A DNA stretch of 64,000 nucleotides from Nageia nagi (Eukaryota; Pinophyta). The notes under the pieces were generated by a model. The model saw only the letters and a program-made list of their open reading frames with translations, was not told the DNA's origin and did no database searches. Positions 46,601 through 56,300 of the stretch are shown here, piece after piece. The stretch covers positions 10,788,001-10,852,000 of the forward strand of contig JBITNC010000002.1 of assembly GCA_050084985.1 (NCBI GenBank), written 5' to 3'. A program made the position numbers and the translations under genes. Within the stretch, counting starts at the first letter, position 1; each line of letters begins with the position of its first letter.

Positions 46601-49267
46601 CATGTGAGGGCCCCTAGGAGGCTAACATTGGATAGGGGAGGCATGGATGATTCCGATGTGATAATCTAGATCCAAGCTTGAGCTATATTAGGTGGTGGAG
46701 CACCATAGCATGGATATACTGATATTGATATTATTTCTCCTACCGTCCAATGAACACAAGTCTTGGCGCAACGTCAAGCAATCTTCCCCTAGGTGCAACA
46801 TCTAGGAGGGTTAGCAGGCTGAGGGATCTTGCTAATCTACGGCTACGGTGTAGCATCTTAGTCCAGCTGGTGGTATTCCAAGGTTGCAGTCCTACCATTC
46901 AATTGGTTTCCAGGGTTTGGAGAGAGCTCCTTTGGTGGAGAGGGTTCATATCTTGGGGAGTGTAGTTGTCCCATCCATTGTTCCAACAGTGATCATATTT
47001 GCATATTCATATGCCCCATTTGACTCCTTGGAGGCCAACGTTGAACCATTTGGGCCAGTTCGGTATTGTACTCATCATTATCTTGGTAATTGAAGTTGTG
47101 GCATACTTGGATCTCATTCTTGTCTCATCATTGTGTGTGTTTGGTGCAATATTGTCTCATTGTGCATGACGTTGGGAATTTGAGTGTTATTCATGCTTGT
47201 ATATTGAAACATTGACATTCTTAGCTTGTATTTGCATGTTTTTGATGCCATAGTTCAAATGTGGGTGTAAGTTTGTTATTATTTGATAATTAATTGGTCA
47301 ATTTGCACTTGAGATTATTTTTGGGATCTTTCAAATTAGGGCCTCCAAGAATGCAACATTCCTCTCCAATTAGCCTTCAAATGATCAACAATGGTGAAGC
47401 AAGCCAAGTCCCTCTCCTAGGGTTGATGTGAAGTGAATAGCCATGGAAAAACCCTAGGGTTTTCATCTTAGAGTCCTCTTGGACAATGAGGGTTTTCATC
47501 CTCAATGCCCTAACTCAAGTGGGTTTTCGTCCACAAGAGGGTTTTGGGGTAAACCCAAAGGGAAGCGCAATAATCAATCCAAGCATAATTACCAATGAGC
47601 TCCCATCTCCCTTTTATACGTGAGCATGAGATTACAAATTACACTTTGAATGGTTGGCCGACCTAGCCTAGACTTCAAATAATAAATCACTCCTAATTAC
47701 AAAATATTCTCAATTAAATAATTACTCCAAAATAAACTAAATTAACACCACACGTTCCTAGAAGTGGGGTGTCACACCCCAAGGAGGCCAACTCTGAGAA
47801 GTTTCTAGATTTTTGCACGCATGCATGATATTGTTCCTAGGGCAATTTTCAAGAAGCCATATCTCCTCCGTTTCTTGCCTAAAATAGGTCGTATAACATG
47901 TCAAAACGATTGGCTTGAGATACTCTATCCAATTCTGGAGGTGAAATGGCAATCCTTGGCTTGTGGAAGATGAAATTCCCAGAAAACCACAAATAAGAGA
48001 AACTCCCAAAAATGGGGTCATTATAGAGGATGTTGAAAGGTTTGAAGAAGAAGCTATTGTTATGACAGAGGAAGAGGAAAGGGCTAGAGCATCAAGATTA
48101 GAATCAAAACTACAAGTAGATGATCTATCATATTTCCAAGAAGTAGAAGAAGAACCAGTGTTAGAGTAACAAAAGAGAGACAAAGAAAAGGAAACAAAGA
48201 CAATATGGAAATTAGAATCTAGATAAATGTTTTGGTTCAGATTTTGTTTTGTCAACTTGGAAATCGTTGATGTATTTTGGTCCTTGGACATTCAATATGT
48301 AATACAAAATTGAAAATTCTACAATTTCCAATGTTACATTATGTTTTCACTTGTGTAATGTGTTATTTGATATAGAATGTTGTTTTGATATGCAATGTTG
48401 AGAGATAGCTAAAAATAATTTGTTTCAATATCAAATTGAGAAAATTCCTTGGTTTTTCTTATTTATCGATTTTTTCGTCAATTTCAATCTGATTCTCAAT
48501 TAATCCTAATCCTCCAGCCAAATAATTCCAATCCTATTCTGATTCTGACAACTTTGGTCCAAAATATTACAAACATTCAACTCTGTTGTTGAATGTCAGT
48601 TCACATTTCAGAAAAAGTACTTGAACAAACGACTGATAGCTCAGTGACAAAATGCCATAATCAGGAGATCCTGGATTCAAGCCTAGCTGATCCATGGATC
48701 CCATGTTCAAGTGAGTTCTGATCCAGACTGGTCCATGGGTTCTATAAGTTTTAAAACTTATAATACTCTAAAACTAAAGACTAAGGATCTAATATAATCT
48801 GAATATCACAAACTGAAGACTAAAGATATACAATAATGTACTTGCTCGAAACAATCAGGAAACTTGTGAGGAGAACATAACATAATTTTGGAGAATTTGG
48901 TAAAAGAAAATAGCTTTGGCTTACCCAAAGGCAAGTTAAAAATTAAAAAAAAAACTCCTTGAATTAGTAAAACCCCATTTTGAAATAAAAATATTTCCAA
49001 ACCACTTAATATCCTCAAACCCAAGTTTTGGAAAATACCAGTTGTAATCGAAAAACAACGCCGCATTGCAGCGGGTGAATAGGAGCCATGCGACCGCGAA
49101 ACTCCCACAACTGGCATCTGATCCGTTCGAAGGGCATGAATGCCTATACTGCTATTAATACCATTATTAGAATTCGAAATAGGATTGGATAACAATGGCC
49201 GAGATGGACTCCTTTCTGCTAATTTAGCGAACCCAGTTAGAGACATCGAAGCCAGGGTTGTCGCCAT
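31590..49267 (-). CDS. THF1: THF1/Psb29 (thylakoid formation 1), five coding exons
   Basis: Join of 49267-49039, 42273-42006, 36190-35974, 32470-32355 and 31671-31590: 912 bp, 303 aa, close to the length of the angiosperm protein. THF1 is a plastid protein needed for thylakoid biogenesis and for stability of the FtsH protease that repairs photosystem II; the cyanobacterial homologue is Psb29. Residues 1-76 are a transit peptide rich in Ser/Asn and poor in acidic residues. The conserved domain starts at DIPTVADTKKAFLKAY (77 on), with LLVQQHLMRF, YDPVFALGFVTVYDQLMDGYPSDEDRDAIF, DGEVEGILKDI, YSRFFAIGLFRLLERANATEP and SVDRDLDTYRNILSKLVQSKELLKEY. The C-terminus (from about 275) is a short charged helix, EKKKRAERE, ending SESVVL. 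All junctions are GT-AG and the frame is unbroken. Introns are 683, 3503, 5815 and 6765 bp, the last three carrying transposon or pseudogene insertions. Confidence 0.96.
32355..32470 (-). CDS. THF1: THF1 exon 4
   Basis: The acceptor is TTTGGCAG|CTATGT and the donor is GAAAG|GTACAA. It encodes LCQALNVSKPSVDRDLD to LLKEYIE plus two bases of an Arg codon. Confidence 0.93.
32471..35973. other. THF1 intron 2
   Basis: 3,503 bp. Apart from the hAT fragment at 33660-33931, a coding-like + strand stretch of unknown nature at about 34430-34610 (NIGNPKGDSCWRQKVVEEE) is the only thing noted. Confidence 0.6.
33660..33931 (+). pseudogene. hAT transposase C-terminal fragment in THF1 intron 2
   Basis: The + strand reads LSQPCNFTRCEHNWSTFENI, HSKRCNRLAQEQLNNLVYVYYNL and IDPSSEWLIE. 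This is the hAT dimerisation domain of plant DUF659/BED transposases (family pattern S.C.R.WSTf..iHskkRNrL...rl.dLVyvhyNLrL). No N-terminal half is nearby. The long ORF on the opposite strand (33611-34165) is its antisense shadow. At 33635-33648, GGCGCT-AA-AGCGCC makes a perfect hairpin, possibly a subterminal motif of the element. Confidence 0.85.
35974..36190 (-). CDS. THF1: THF1 exon 3
   Basis: The acceptor is CGTTACAG|GAATGATGC and the donor is GACAAG|GTAGGA. It encodes (R)NDAKKMEEWASSQNS to ATEPAVLDK. It enters in phase 2 and ends in phase 0. Confidence 0.95.
37191..37241. repeat. Short tandem duplication in THF1 intron 3
   Basis: Two copies of a 25-base unit, AATGTAACCGAGC(A/G)CTCACA, side by side, differing at one base. 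Confidence 0.6.
38096..39420 (-). pseudogene. Unrecognised decayed protein-coding sequence in THF1 intron 3
   Basis: About 1.3 kb on the - strand reads as one protein after allowing for a few stops and frame changes. From the N-terminal side the pieces are AGLYPSSVRVEIKELVQIS, HDIKIVLGESDFDTISREAL, a stop near 39140, YGHINVYGWPTFIWSKIHEE, IEWIYNMMSRFSYYSI, GQLDNQILYMLGGEQTEF, a long open block to 38650 (GLFGEPPHRLNDPLNDLLME; GDYFVTEDFSLIRVYGSKLP), IPWLVPPCKFGPV, and a C-terminal open block at 38461-38099 (TYLTIYHAPTYFEDELSDTF; VWDKYPERVRFYTELQAIGD). No introns are evident. I do not recognise the family. A retrocopied or captured host gene, or a domesticated element protein, are the main alternatives. 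Confidence 0.6.
40395..40590 (-). pseudogene. Short unrecognised coding-like segment
   Basis: The - strand reads VAFRNKVQLQHVAWVNNLSS, then APKPLDIVELTDDAIKVLLE and TEGNHTIEGLWERS between stops. The composition is protein-like. It might belong to the same broken gene as 38096-39420 or to another one. No family is recognised. Confidence 0.3.
40647..40770. repeat. 62-bp tandem duplication in THF1 intron 3
   Basis: Units starting GGAAGAGATGC (40647) and GGAAGACATGC (40709) are almost identical over 62 bp. It is probably recent. Confidence 0.85.
42006..42273 (-). CDS. THF1: THF1 exon 2
   Basis: The acceptor is TTTGCAG|ATATACC and the donor is TACAG|GTGTGT. It encodes IPTVADTKKAF to KEDPETY plus two bases of the Arg codon. 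This is the most conserved part of the family. Confidence 0.95.
44590..45480 (+). pseudogene. hAT transposase, N-terminal half (BED finger and DUF659)
   Basis: A BED-type zinc finger segment reads TCNFCNEIITRG, a stop, then FHLARISRENVRLCPLVDVD and VQRQMNTYLE. DUF659 follows: VAWYKDKFKKA, IAACSPRFKVPNYQDLRGPM, a stop, then GCNILNDGWNDRSEKDLLNF and SSGGLFFLKSMDASGNKK. Stops at about 44681 and 45245 and a disrupted zinc finger show it is dead. The catalytic-domain remainder and dimerisation region are missing from here. Confidence 0.88.
45481..47776 (-). repeat. Probable - strand LTR of a gypsy-like element, split by a solo LTR
   Basis: On the - strand a segment begins TGTGACACCCCACTTCTAGG at 47776 and has a TATA-like GTATAAAAGGGAGATGGG near 47620. 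It reads on to 47334, is interrupted by the solo LTR at 46182-47333 and appears to resume from 46181 down to an undefined end near 45500. The junction GGGGTGTCACACCCC at 47766-47780 is a palindrome, so the strand assignment rests on the TATA box. No internal coding region accompanies it. Confidence 0.45.
46182..47333 (+). repeat. Solo LTR of the gypsy family also found at 50052-64000
   Basis: It begins TGTAACACCCTC at 46182 and ends ATCTTTCA at 47333 (1,152 bp). It matches, in reverse orientation, the LTR at 50052-51237, sharing for example TACTTGGGATAGAAAT, GATTGTGGGAATC and GGTGTAGCATCTTA. The flanking pentamers are AAATA and AATTA, four of five bases alike, a plausible worn target duplication. 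Confidence 0.75.
47963..48169 (+). pseudogene. hAT transposase C-terminal tail
   Basis: The + strand reads DVERFEEEAIVMTEEEERAR to VEEEPVLE and stop. Such an acidic tail ends many plant hAT transposases of the DUF659 type. It lies inside the same 8-bp target duplication as the N-terminal half, which supports one interrupted element. Confidence 0.55.
48631..48700 (+). repeat. tRNA-like sequence, possible SINE head
   Basis: TAGCTCAGTGAC (48637 on) resembles a pol III A box, and GGATTCAAGCC (48673-48683) resembles a B box at normal spacing. The cloverleaf arms do not pair well enough for a functional tRNA. It is better explained as a SINE or tRNA pseudogene in THF1 intron 4. Confidence 0.4.
49039..49267 (-). 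CDS. THF1: THF1 exon 1 (transit peptide)
   Basis: It starts at ATGGCGACAACC (A at 49267) and encodes MATTLASMSLTGFAKLAERS onward to CFSITT plus one base of the next codon. The donor is ACTG|GTATTT. An in-frame TTG two codons upstream is not a start. The joined codon G+AT gives Asp before IPTVADTK. Confidence 0.9.
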
Positions 49268-49425
49268 TTCCAACTTCTGCTAAAAGTGGTAAGACTGAGA
49301 TTTAAAATTTTGTGAGATGGATCAAAGTTTAGACATCTTGTTCTGGTTCTGAGCGTGGAATGGAGAAAAGGGAAAAATGTGGGCTTGTTCGAAAATTTGC
49401 TTGGAGGGGCGAGGATAGCCACGTA

Positions 49426-49469
49426 GGCTTATCCGATATGCTACTATTCCCGGCATTGACCGACACGTG
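49426..49469 (-). promoter_or_regulatory. I-box and G-box upstream of THF1
   Basis: Read toward THF1, the G-box ACACGTGT (CACGTG core 49464-49469) comes first, then the I-box GGATAAGCC (49426-49434), 160 to 200 bases before the start codon. This pair is common in promoters of light-regulated photosynthesis genes. Whether it lies in promoter or 5' UTR is not known, as no TATA box is visible. Confidence 0.5.
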
Positions 49470-49516
49470 TACGCTGGTATCCTGGGATTCACCCCGACCC
49501 TGTTGTCGTTGTCCAA

Positions 49517-49680
49517 ATCAGCGTGAACTTGTCTTCCACGTCATCGTTGTTATTCACATCAGCGTTAACTTGTCGTCCACGTCATCGTTGTTGTCCACAT
49601 CAGCGTGAACTTGTCGTCCACGTCATCGTTGTTGTTCACATCAGCACCAACCTGCTTAATCGTCCACGTCATCGTATCCA
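49517..49680 (-). promoter_or_regulatory. Four-copy 41-bp tandem repeat carrying bZIP-type sites upstream of THF1
   Basis: Units start at 49517, 49558, 49599 and 49640 with ATCAGCG (ATCAGCA in the last); the first three are nearly identical and the fourth has changes plus a 5-base insertion. Each carries CCACGTCATCG, on the THF1 strand CGATGACGTGG, a hybrid C-box/G-box of the type bound by bZIP factors. The cores are at 49536, 49577, 49618 and 49664. The array is 250 to 415 bases upstream of the start codon. Confidence 0.65.
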
Positions 49681-50051
49681 TTCGATAGTGTGCTTTCTAA
49701 ATATTTTCCATTTTAATTTTAAGCTTGTCGGAAGTGGATATTATTTGTTTGTCTTGTGTACGGACACTCAAATATAACCCTCCTTATATTCGTCTACCTT
49801 AATTAACTAATATATTCCATCATTTAATTTTCAATATAAACCTTTACCTTTACAACAAATTTATAATTTACTTTTATCTTTATAATAAGGTTATAATTTA
49901 TTTTTTAGAGCACAATTATTCTTTACTTATATTGAAAACATAATCTTAAAACTTGTTTTAGATAGATCAATTTTTTTATCAAGTCTACCACTAGGCAAGG
50001 CTTACTTGTAAATATCATACTCTCATCAACATCATTTTAACATCATCAATA
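49681..50051. other. Spacer between the THF1 upstream region and the gypsy element
   Basis: AT-rich, no gene or repeat recognised. Confidence 0.4.
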
Positions 50052-51237
50052 TGAAATATTCTAAATAATTATCTAAGTAGAAATTAGGCAAATAATCATA
50101 AATAAATGCCATATAAATATATAACAATCTAGTGTTCATACTACAACACCAATGTCATACATAGGGCACACAATTCCCATTCATTCACACTCACAAACAC
50201 GATGACATGCTCCATAAGGAAAGATAAATGCAAATAAATGTCAAAATGAGATATGTATGTGGAGATCCAATGTTCCAATGATTGAATTAAACAACAAAAA
50301 ATAAATACAAGCCTCAAATTTGCCCAAAGGGATCAACATTGGCCTTTAAGGAGACAACTACGGCACACGCACATGCAAATATGATCAATGATGGACAATG
50401 TTGTTGTTAGAACTCAATTCTTAGATTTGTAATCCTACAATAATGATTGGAACAATCACACTCCCTCAAGCTTGGATGCTTTGCTACAAAACACCCACAC
50501 CTGGAAACCATTAAAGGTAGTAGTGCAACCTCAGAATACCACTAGCTCAATTAAGATGCTACACCTTAGTTGTAGATTAGTAAGATACCTCAACCTACTA
50601 ACCCTCCTCTATGTTGCACCTAGGGCAAGATTTCTTGACACTACGCCAAGGCTTTAGTAACTTTTAAAAAGAAGAAGAGATAATACAAACTAACATATCC
50701 ATTAAATGATGCTCTAATGCCTTATATAGCTCAACTCTGGATCTATATCTCACCTCAAAGTCATCAATACCTCCCTAATCCAACGTTAGCCTCCTAAAGG
50801 TCCTTAAATGCCTCAACCATGTTATAAATTCTCTTGTATGGGATTTAGAGTCTCCCCAATTTGTGACATTAAGTTCCAAGTATGCTACAATATCCCCCAA
50901 GATTAATGTTTGGGTCCTATAAGTCTTCTCATACCATGTGTTGGGTTTTTAAGAGTCATATATGTGCTTAGATCTAATTTTCACATCCATATAAGGTGTT
51001 GTGATTCCCACAATCATTCTTGGGATCTACGAGTGCATAAAATAACATTAAAATATTCTAACTTATGCTTGGGAGGAAAACATCCCTCTTGGAACTCACA
51101 ATGGGGTCTATTGGAGCATTATAATTTCTATCCCAAGTAACTAAAATGCATAAAAATAAATAATAAAAATTATTTTACAAGTAAAAGAACCTTTAGGTTC
51201 CAGAAAAAATTAATTGTGCTTAAAAAGGAATGTTACA
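50052..51237 (-). repeat. 3' LTR of a gag-protease gypsy element
   Basis: On the - strand it begins TGTAACATTCC at 51237, directly after the purine tract AGAGGGGAGGCTT, and ends ATATTTCA at 50052 (1,186 bp). The end is placed where similarity to the 5' LTR stops (63794). It matches the solo LTR at 46182-47333. Confidence 0.8.
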
Positions 51238-52148
51238 AAGCCTCCCCTCTCAAATTGTTTGCCCTAAAGTAATTCTAAAATACAAAAGATCCTTGTCTTC
51301 CAAACATCCTTTGGTTCAAAAGCATACATCAGTTAGAACCTTTTCAAGTGGAATGCAATTATGCAACTTCAATATGCTCCAAAAATGAAGAAATCACATC
51401 AATCATCAAGTCAATTATCCATGCATCACAAACTAAAGTGCAAATAGTCAACATGTTATGAGTGTTTTCAACCCTTTCTTTGTGTTTCAAGATGTATAAC
51501 AAATCTAAAAATGCAACAGCTTTTTTCATCTCCAATTTAGTCCATATAGAGCACAAACATGAGTAGGAAGGTAGCTCAACAACTCTCTTATCAGTGAGTA
51601 ACTTAACCCCACATAGTGTAACCATTTTAGACAACAAAATATGCTCTGTGATGGCACTATTTCTTGCCTAAAATGGTAAAAAATTTACAATGATAGAACT
51701 ATTCTTAAAATTAGCAAATGTGTACCTCTATTTTTTGGCGATATGGTTGTAAATAAAAGTGTTAAGAGGGGTTGTGATGCCTCTTTCGAAGGCAAACCCT
51801 AAAACACTCTCAAGCCTTCCAAAAGTAGATATATAATCCTACAAAATCATAAACCAAAGCAAGAGTGAGTTGAAACAAGTGAGCCTTTTACTCCATGTTA
51901 AGTGCCAATGATCCAAGTAGTTCAAAAAACCATGCTTCTACTACCTTTCATCTTGTGCTATCTTTTTATTCTTCTTTACTAACATCATCCTTTCCATTAT
52001 CTTTCATAATTACCTCCAATCTACTATTATATGCTCGAGGAAAAATGTCTTTCATGCCATGCAATGTGTATTCCTTCCTATAAACCCCAAAACTCATGGT
52101 CAAATTCTTATATTTGATGTGAATGTCACCCAACTTGAACAACCATTA
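51238..52148 (-). pseudogene. Gypsy internal region after protease, up to the 3' LTR
   Basis: On the - strand it opens WLFKLGDIHIKYKNLTMSFG, then EYTLHGMKD, the usual continuation after the gypsy protease motif LGVQW. The LGVQ part is found 8.3 kb away at 60482 because a Copia element sits in between. The remaining 800 bases show no reverse transcriptase, RNase H or integrase motif. An open stretch at 51637-51359 is of unknown meaning. Confidence 0.75.
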
Positions 52149-52647
52149 TGAGAGAATTGAAGTATAAACTAAACAACTCTATATTCCCAAGATCACATGA
52201 AAGCTCACAATACACATCTAACAAACTCGTAAAGCAATCTCACAAAGATAACATAAGTTGTAAGTGGTCCCTTTAACTAGGAGTACATCCACCAACTAGA
52301 TCTCTCTTCTTAACAAATATGAACTCTTACAATCCTCCTAAACTTTTCTCCTAAACACTTTCCTATAACATAACTTTGCTTCTTAAATTGGTGTTTAATC
52401 ACAAAGAGGGAGCCTTCTATTTATAGGCCAAAATCCCTCTTTGGATCACCTTTTTATCCAATGTACAAAAGCATGACATGCACATCCTTTTACCCAAGGG
52501 TCATGCTCATGACATAGAGTGTAGGACAAGTTACATTATCATATTCACTTAAATACTTAAGGTATCAAATGATACCTTTAAGTATTAATGAATTTACATA
52601 AAAGATTATTACATAACCTTTACAATAATGCATTATACATTCCAACA
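52149..52647 (-). repeat. 3' LTR of the Copia element
   Basis: 499 bp, TGTTGGAATG...TTCTCTCA on the - strand. The TATA-like TATAAATA is at 52419-52426 (reverse complement) and the U3 palindrome at 52552-52586. Confidence 0.95.
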
Positions 52648-53369
52648 CTCCCCCTTAATGCAATATTACGATAGAGTGAATAAGAGAGAAGAGAGAGAGA
52701 AAGTAAGAGAGTTCTCCTCCAAATAGATATAATGGCGATGAGAACTCTTTACATATTTGTGAAATAAGAAAAGATCTAGTTTGAGACTCACTACTTTGCC
52801 AAATACAATCATTAACCATAACGAGTTTTAATGTACATGAAGTAGTCATCCAACTAGAAGTCATGAAGAGTCTTTAAGAGCCTGCATACCTAAGGTAAGT
52901 AACCTACAATCTCAAAGGAACCTATAGGTCATAAGTAGCTCAAATAATAAGATAAGTTAGATGCAACATATTCATATCAACAAGGATATATGAATCACAC
53001 AAATGCCATTATGAACTGATCAATGGTGCATTATAAATTATCACGAAGATGCTATGCCAAAAACTCATTGTCACCTGTTGTATATAAAACATGTGTTGAT
53101 TATCATTACAAAATAGAGCATGCACATATGAGTTCTTCACATATGGATAACTAAATAGTGCCAAAAGACACATAAGAGTTCCTCACATATGGATAACTGA
53201 ACAGTGCTAGATTGGCCAATCTTTTGCTTTAAAATTTTATACAAGTTCATCATGCAAAGTGAACTTACCATGAAGGTGTACAACAATATCAACACTATAT
53301 AACACAAAATCCTCCTAAGGGTGAAGTTATCATCACAAACATGAATTCAACATAAGAATTCAAACTTCA

Positions 53370-56300
53370 CTCCCCCTTGAGGGCAACTTCACCAACCCAA
53401 TAGCATCCCTAAGTTTATAGAACTAAGCTTCTGGGAGGGGCTTGGTGAATAAATCAATGAAGTTCAAGGTGGATGAAAAATACTCTAGGTGTATGATGCC
53501 ATCAAGAACCTTCTCCTTGATAAAATGGGCATGGATTTTCATATGTTTTATTCTTTGATGGAACACAAGATTCTTAGCTAAAGAAATAGCTGATTGATTG
53601 TCTGAAGAAATCAAAGATGAGCCACCTTGCTCATACCTATCTTTCAGAAGATGCTTTAGCCAAATGGCTTCTTAGGCTGCAACAAACATGGCATGGTATT
53701 TAACTTCTATGGTTGAAAGAGAAATAGTAGGCTACTTCTTGAAAGCCTAAGAGATAGCACCTAAACCAATGCTAAACACATACATAGAGGTTGATTTTCT
53801 ATCATCTTTATCTCCCCCATAGTTGGAATTTGTGAATCCAAAGCGAACAAATGAGGGTAGCTTAGAATACTTGAGAGCAAGATCCTTAATCCTTGCAACA
53901 TACCTCAAGATTTGCTTAACAACATTGAGGTGCTTAACATATGGTTTCTGTATGAATCATGCCATCAGATTCACTACAAAGGTAATATCTAGCTTGGATA
54001 TAGTCAAATACAAAAGATTACCAATTAATTACCTATAAACTATAGCATCAGCTAATTGAGAGTTGGAGCTTGAAGAAATAATTATTTCAAGAGAGACTAG
54101 GATCATAGCATATCTATACTCCATTCCAAACTTCTACAAGATGTCTGATATATACTTAGATTGACTAAGATAAGTACAATCTTTTTATTGATACACTTGC
54201 ATTCCAAGGTAGTAGTGCAAGAGACCAAGATTAATCATTTCAAATGTTACATTAAATTTGGATATGCAATCTTAAATGATTTTATCATTATTTCCAATAA
54301 TCAAAAGATCATCCACATAAAGGAGAATCAAGATCATGTCTTTTGTTTGATTGAGCACATATAGATTGAAGTAAAAAAACACTTGGATAAACTAATATTT
54401 GCAAAATACCTTGAAATCTTCCTGTACCAGGCCCTAGGTGCTTGCTTAAGTCCATATAATGACTTCTTTAGCTTGCACACAAAGGACTCTTTGCCTTTCA
54501 TAATGAACCCTTTTGGTTGATTCATAAAGATTTCCATATTTAAGTCACCATTGAGAAATGCACTCTTGACATCAAATTGAAAAACTTTCCTTCTTCGAGC
54601 TATAGAAAGAGTAAGGATAAGTCTCATAGTAGGCATCTTTACCACAGGAGCAAAGGTTTTCTCATAATCTCCATCATATTTTTGAGCAAAACCTTTAGCT
54701 ATTAACCTTACCTTGTATTTCTTAATATCTCCAACTAAATTGAGCTTGACCTTGTAGATCCATTTATTTCCAATCACATTCTTCTCATTGAGATAAGGAA
54801 CCAAGTCCCAAGTTTTATTTTTCATAAGCGCCTCATACTCCACTTTCATGGCTTCCATCTAGCACTCATTTTTGAAGCTTCTTTGAAGGTTGAGGGCTCA
54901 TGCTTGTTCTTAATTTTGGAAAATAAGGATTTGTTCAAGGTCATGCTCCTTGTTACCCTTTGTGTTGGAGAATTTTATTCTTGAGATGACTTATCTACAT
55001 CAATATCTAACCATCTAGGTGCAATTGAAGAATTCTCTAGATCATTAACATCCTCTTTAAAAATAGATTCTTTAAGAAGTTCATTGAACTTTACATCCCT
55101 TAAAATAAGCATTGCTTTATAGGATGGAGAGTAGAGCGTGTAGCATCTATGCTAATTATCATAACCCATAAAGATGCATTTTTTAACTCTTTTATCTAAC
55201 TTCTTATTTTTCTCAAAAATAATGTAGGAGAATGCTTCACAACCAAACATCCTAAGGTGAGAAATGTTAGGTTTTCTTCCTGACCATATATCAAAAGGAG
55301 TTTTCCTTTGAATGACTTTTGTGAAACACCTATTCAAGGTGTAAATAGTAGTGCTTACATCTTCACCTCATAAGAAACTAAAAAGATTACCCAACATGCA
55401 TCTATCCATCTCCATAATTATTCTATTTTTCCTTTCAACAACACCATTTTGCTGAGGAGTGAAAGAATCGTAAACTGCCTCTTGATTCCATATTTAGCAT
55501 AATAGTCACTAAACTCATTACTGTTATATTCTCCTCCATTATCTAATCTCAACATATTGATTTTAAGGTTAGTTTAATTCTCAACAAAGACTTTAAAAAC
55601 TTTAAAACTTTCAAAGGTTTGATCTTTGTGCTCAAGTAGATACCCAAAGGTCATTTTACTAAAGTCATCAATGAACGTCAAGACCTAAGATGCTCCTCCA
55701 AGTGACTTAGTATAAAATGAACCCATTAAATTTGAATGCACAAGTTGAAGAGGTTGAGATGCTCTTATTGCCTTATCTTTTTCAAACTTTTATCTATGCA
55801 TCTTGTCAAGAATGCACTTCTCGCATAGACTAATCGAAGGAGAAATTGAAGAAAAACCTTCCATAAGTTTTTGGTTTTTCATTACTGGAATACTCTTGTG
55901 GTTAAGGTGCCCTAAACATTGGTGCCAAAGATTGCCTCTTGAATACACACTTGTAGCAAAACACATCTTTGATGGAACTTGATCCACAATGTAAAGATCA
56001 TCTTTCACTGATCCTTTAACCAACATGGTAAGTCCTTTTTTAATGCATCAAGATTGAAAGTTGAACTCAAATAAGTACCCTTTTTTAGCAACTTAGATCA
56101 TAAAGAGAAGGTTCATCCTAAGCTTAGAAACATAGAGAATATTATCAAGAACCTTCCTATGAATCAACACACTCTCAATTCCTTGGGCTTCAAGGATAGA
56201 GTTATCACCTATCAGAATCACATCTTTTTTATACTTATGAAAGTTCTAAAACTTATCTTTTTCAAAATATAGGTGATTAATGCAACCAAAATTAACAATC

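Larger units (their letters stand above)
44013..48556 (+). mobile_element. hAT DNA transposon (4.5 kb) in THF1 intron 4, invaded by LTR sequences
   Basis: The 8-bp direct repeat GTCCAAAA flanks the element at 44005-44012 and 48557-48564, the length expected for hAT. The ends are imperfect inverted repeats, CATAGTTAGAAAAATT on the left and CAAAGTTGTCAGAATC on the right, both read inward. Inside, on the + strand, are the N-terminal and far C-terminal parts of a hAT transposase. The middle of the transposase is replaced by about 2.4 kb containing LTR sequences. It lies on the opposite strand to THF1 and must be spliced out with intron 4. Confidence 0.8.

Noticed and set aside
48631-48703. Functional tRNA gene
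   Set aside because: A- and B-box-like motifs are present but acceptor and anticodon arms do not pair properly.
49268-49273. Upstream start for THF1 exon 1
   Set aside because: The codon at 49273 is TTG, not ATG; the first ATG in frame is at 49267 and gives a typical MATTLASMSL transit peptide start.
49360-49777. Two + strand ORFs with repeated Ser/Thr/His residues
   Set aside because: They are produced by the 41-bp tandem repeat (and flanking DNA) upstream of THF1; no domain and no coding bias.
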